This document shows positions 5,236-5,760 of a stretch of 5,760 bases of DNA, one piece after another (the first letter of the stretch is position 1; each line of letters opens with the position of its first letter). The position numbers and the translations under genes are program-made. The stretch comes from Clostridiales bacterium (GTDB lineage: Bacteria > Bacillota > Clostridia > Oscillospirales > CAG-382). The notes under the pieces were generated by a model, which was not told where the DNA came from, made no database searches, and worked only from the letters and a program-made list of their open reading frames with translations. Location: the NCBI GenBank assembly GCA_003452915.1, contig DMMZ01000027.1, positions 145,905 to 151,664 of the forward strand, in the 5' to 3' direction.

Positions 5236-5760
5236 TTTGCTTACTCCGATGAATCATATTATATGCTGAAAAAGGAATTCTTTTTAGGTCTGGAGTTATT
5301 ATATGAACACATTCTTTTTGCATTGATTTTAAATCGAAGTTATATTTATCAACAAAAGATGAGATAGTAATTCTAAAGGTATTCTCGTTTAAATATTTTA
5401 CCCTGTCGTCCTTGTTCCACTTTAAAAAGCTCTTTGGAACTAATTTATTAAAATCATTCAGAAAATCAAGACATTTACAAAAGCCAAAGCTCGGTGCTTC
5501 ACCTTGAGCAAGCGAATCTTCGATTTTGAATAGAAATGTATTACTAATAAAAGGCACATATTTCTCTATATTTTTGTTACGAGTGATGGGTACAAAGCTC
5601 TTTCCTTTTTTATAAAGGTAAGTAACCGCAACTCTTTCTACATTACAGGGCAGCGGAACAAAATCACTTGATTTTATTATCTTGTTAGAGGAAGCTTCTA
5701 TTAAATTCATAATACCGGAAACAGTATAAGAATCGTCTAAAGCGTCTTCATAGCAACCAA
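5228..5760 (-). CDS. Radical SAM protein, Tes/MJ0619-like, C-terminal part (5' end off the right edge)
   Basis: The reading frame stays open from the TGA at 5230-5228 to the right edge, giving 176 residues. The Met encoded at 5710-5708 is internal, because the upstream codons (reading CYEDALDDSYTVSGI) continue the family pattern. Landmarks are DFVPLPC (32-38), VAVTYLY (43-49) and a C-terminal block with FVDKYNFDLKSMQKECVHII (135-154) and PFSAYN (162-167). These match the C-terminal region of the radical SAM family that includes Methanocaldococcus MJ0619, now known as tetraether lipid synthase, and related bacterial proteins. The CxxxCxxC radical SAM domain lies outside the window, so catalytic competence is unseen. 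Where relatives, as recalled, read PCxxPxC, CC...H and PFCAYN, this protein has PCNVERV, a single Cys150 and PFSAYN; several expected cysteines are absent. It overlaps the ICMT-like gene by 8 bases and heads the visible part of the minus-strand operon. A role in lipid C-C bond formation is inference only. Confidence 0.75.
   Translation of the reverse strand, partial: GCYEDALDDSYTVSGIMNLIEASSNKIIKSSDFVPLPCNVERVAVTYLYKKGKSFVPITRNKNIEKYVPFISNTFLFKIEDSLAQGEAPSFGFCKCLDFLNDFNKLVPKSFLKWNKDDRVKYLNENTFRITISSFVDKYNFDLKSMQKECVHIITPDLKRIPFSAYNMIHRSKQNV

Noticed and set aside
5228..5710. Treating the right-edge gene as a complete 160-aa protein starting at the ATG at 5710
   Set aside because: The frame is open through to the window edge and the upstream residues fit the radical SAM family pattern; no ribosome site precedes that ATG.

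Overview
The window looks like a chromosomal segment of a low-GC Gram-positive anaerobe, most likely a gut-type member of the Clostridia (Bacillota). The basis is strong AGGAGG-type ribosome sites on nearly every gene, AT-rich codon use, closely packed genes and the protein families present. Base composition is uneven. The partial gene at the left edge is about 46% GC (hand count over bases 1-360), while sampled 60-base rows in the rest of the window are about 23-37% GC. No rRNA, tRNA, CRISPR array, transposase or phage gene was seen.

Layout: (1) Bases 1-374, minus strand: the N-terminal 124 residues of a cytidylate kinase-like P-loop protein, running off the left edge. (2) Bases 375-583: a divergent promoter region with a good sigma-A-type promoter on each strand. 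On the plus strand it also encodes a leader with a long imperfect hairpin at the predicted transcription start and a second segment that can form two mutually exclusive stems. (3) Bases 584-3054, plus strand: a two-gene ABC-2-type exporter, an ATPase of 234 aa followed by a large permease of 535 aa. The 158 bases between them hold a hairpin, a compact perfect three-way junction and a second hairpin, an unusually ordered structure for an operon spacer. (4) Bases 3081-3121: a bidirectional terminator closing this operon and the convergent one. (5) Bases 5760-3167, minus strand: a tightly packed operon read from the right edge: C-terminal part of a Tes/MJ0619-like radical SAM enzyme, an isoprenylcysteine carboxylmethyltransferase (ICMT)-like membrane methyltransferase, a four-helix membrane protein with a Cys-rich tail (DUF4395-like), a divergent prolipoprotein diacylglyceryl transferase (Lgt)-family protein, and a small single-span membrane protein. 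The first four overlap or abut and are probably translationally coupled.

How the genes may work together: the ABC pair should be a self-contained ATP-driven exporter of unknown substrate. The minus-strand operon is the most interesting part. It joins a C-terminal region resembling the radical SAM family that includes archaeal tetraether lipid synthase to two integral-membrane enzyme-like proteins and two membrane proteins of unknown role. The Lgt-like protein keeps several recognised Lgt residues (Tyr, both Arg, one Glu, one Gly) but has Val in place of the His and Cys in place of the Asn and Glu of canonical Lgt. A membrane-lipid or lipid-anchor modification pathway is a reasonable inference, but nothing in the sequence proves it.
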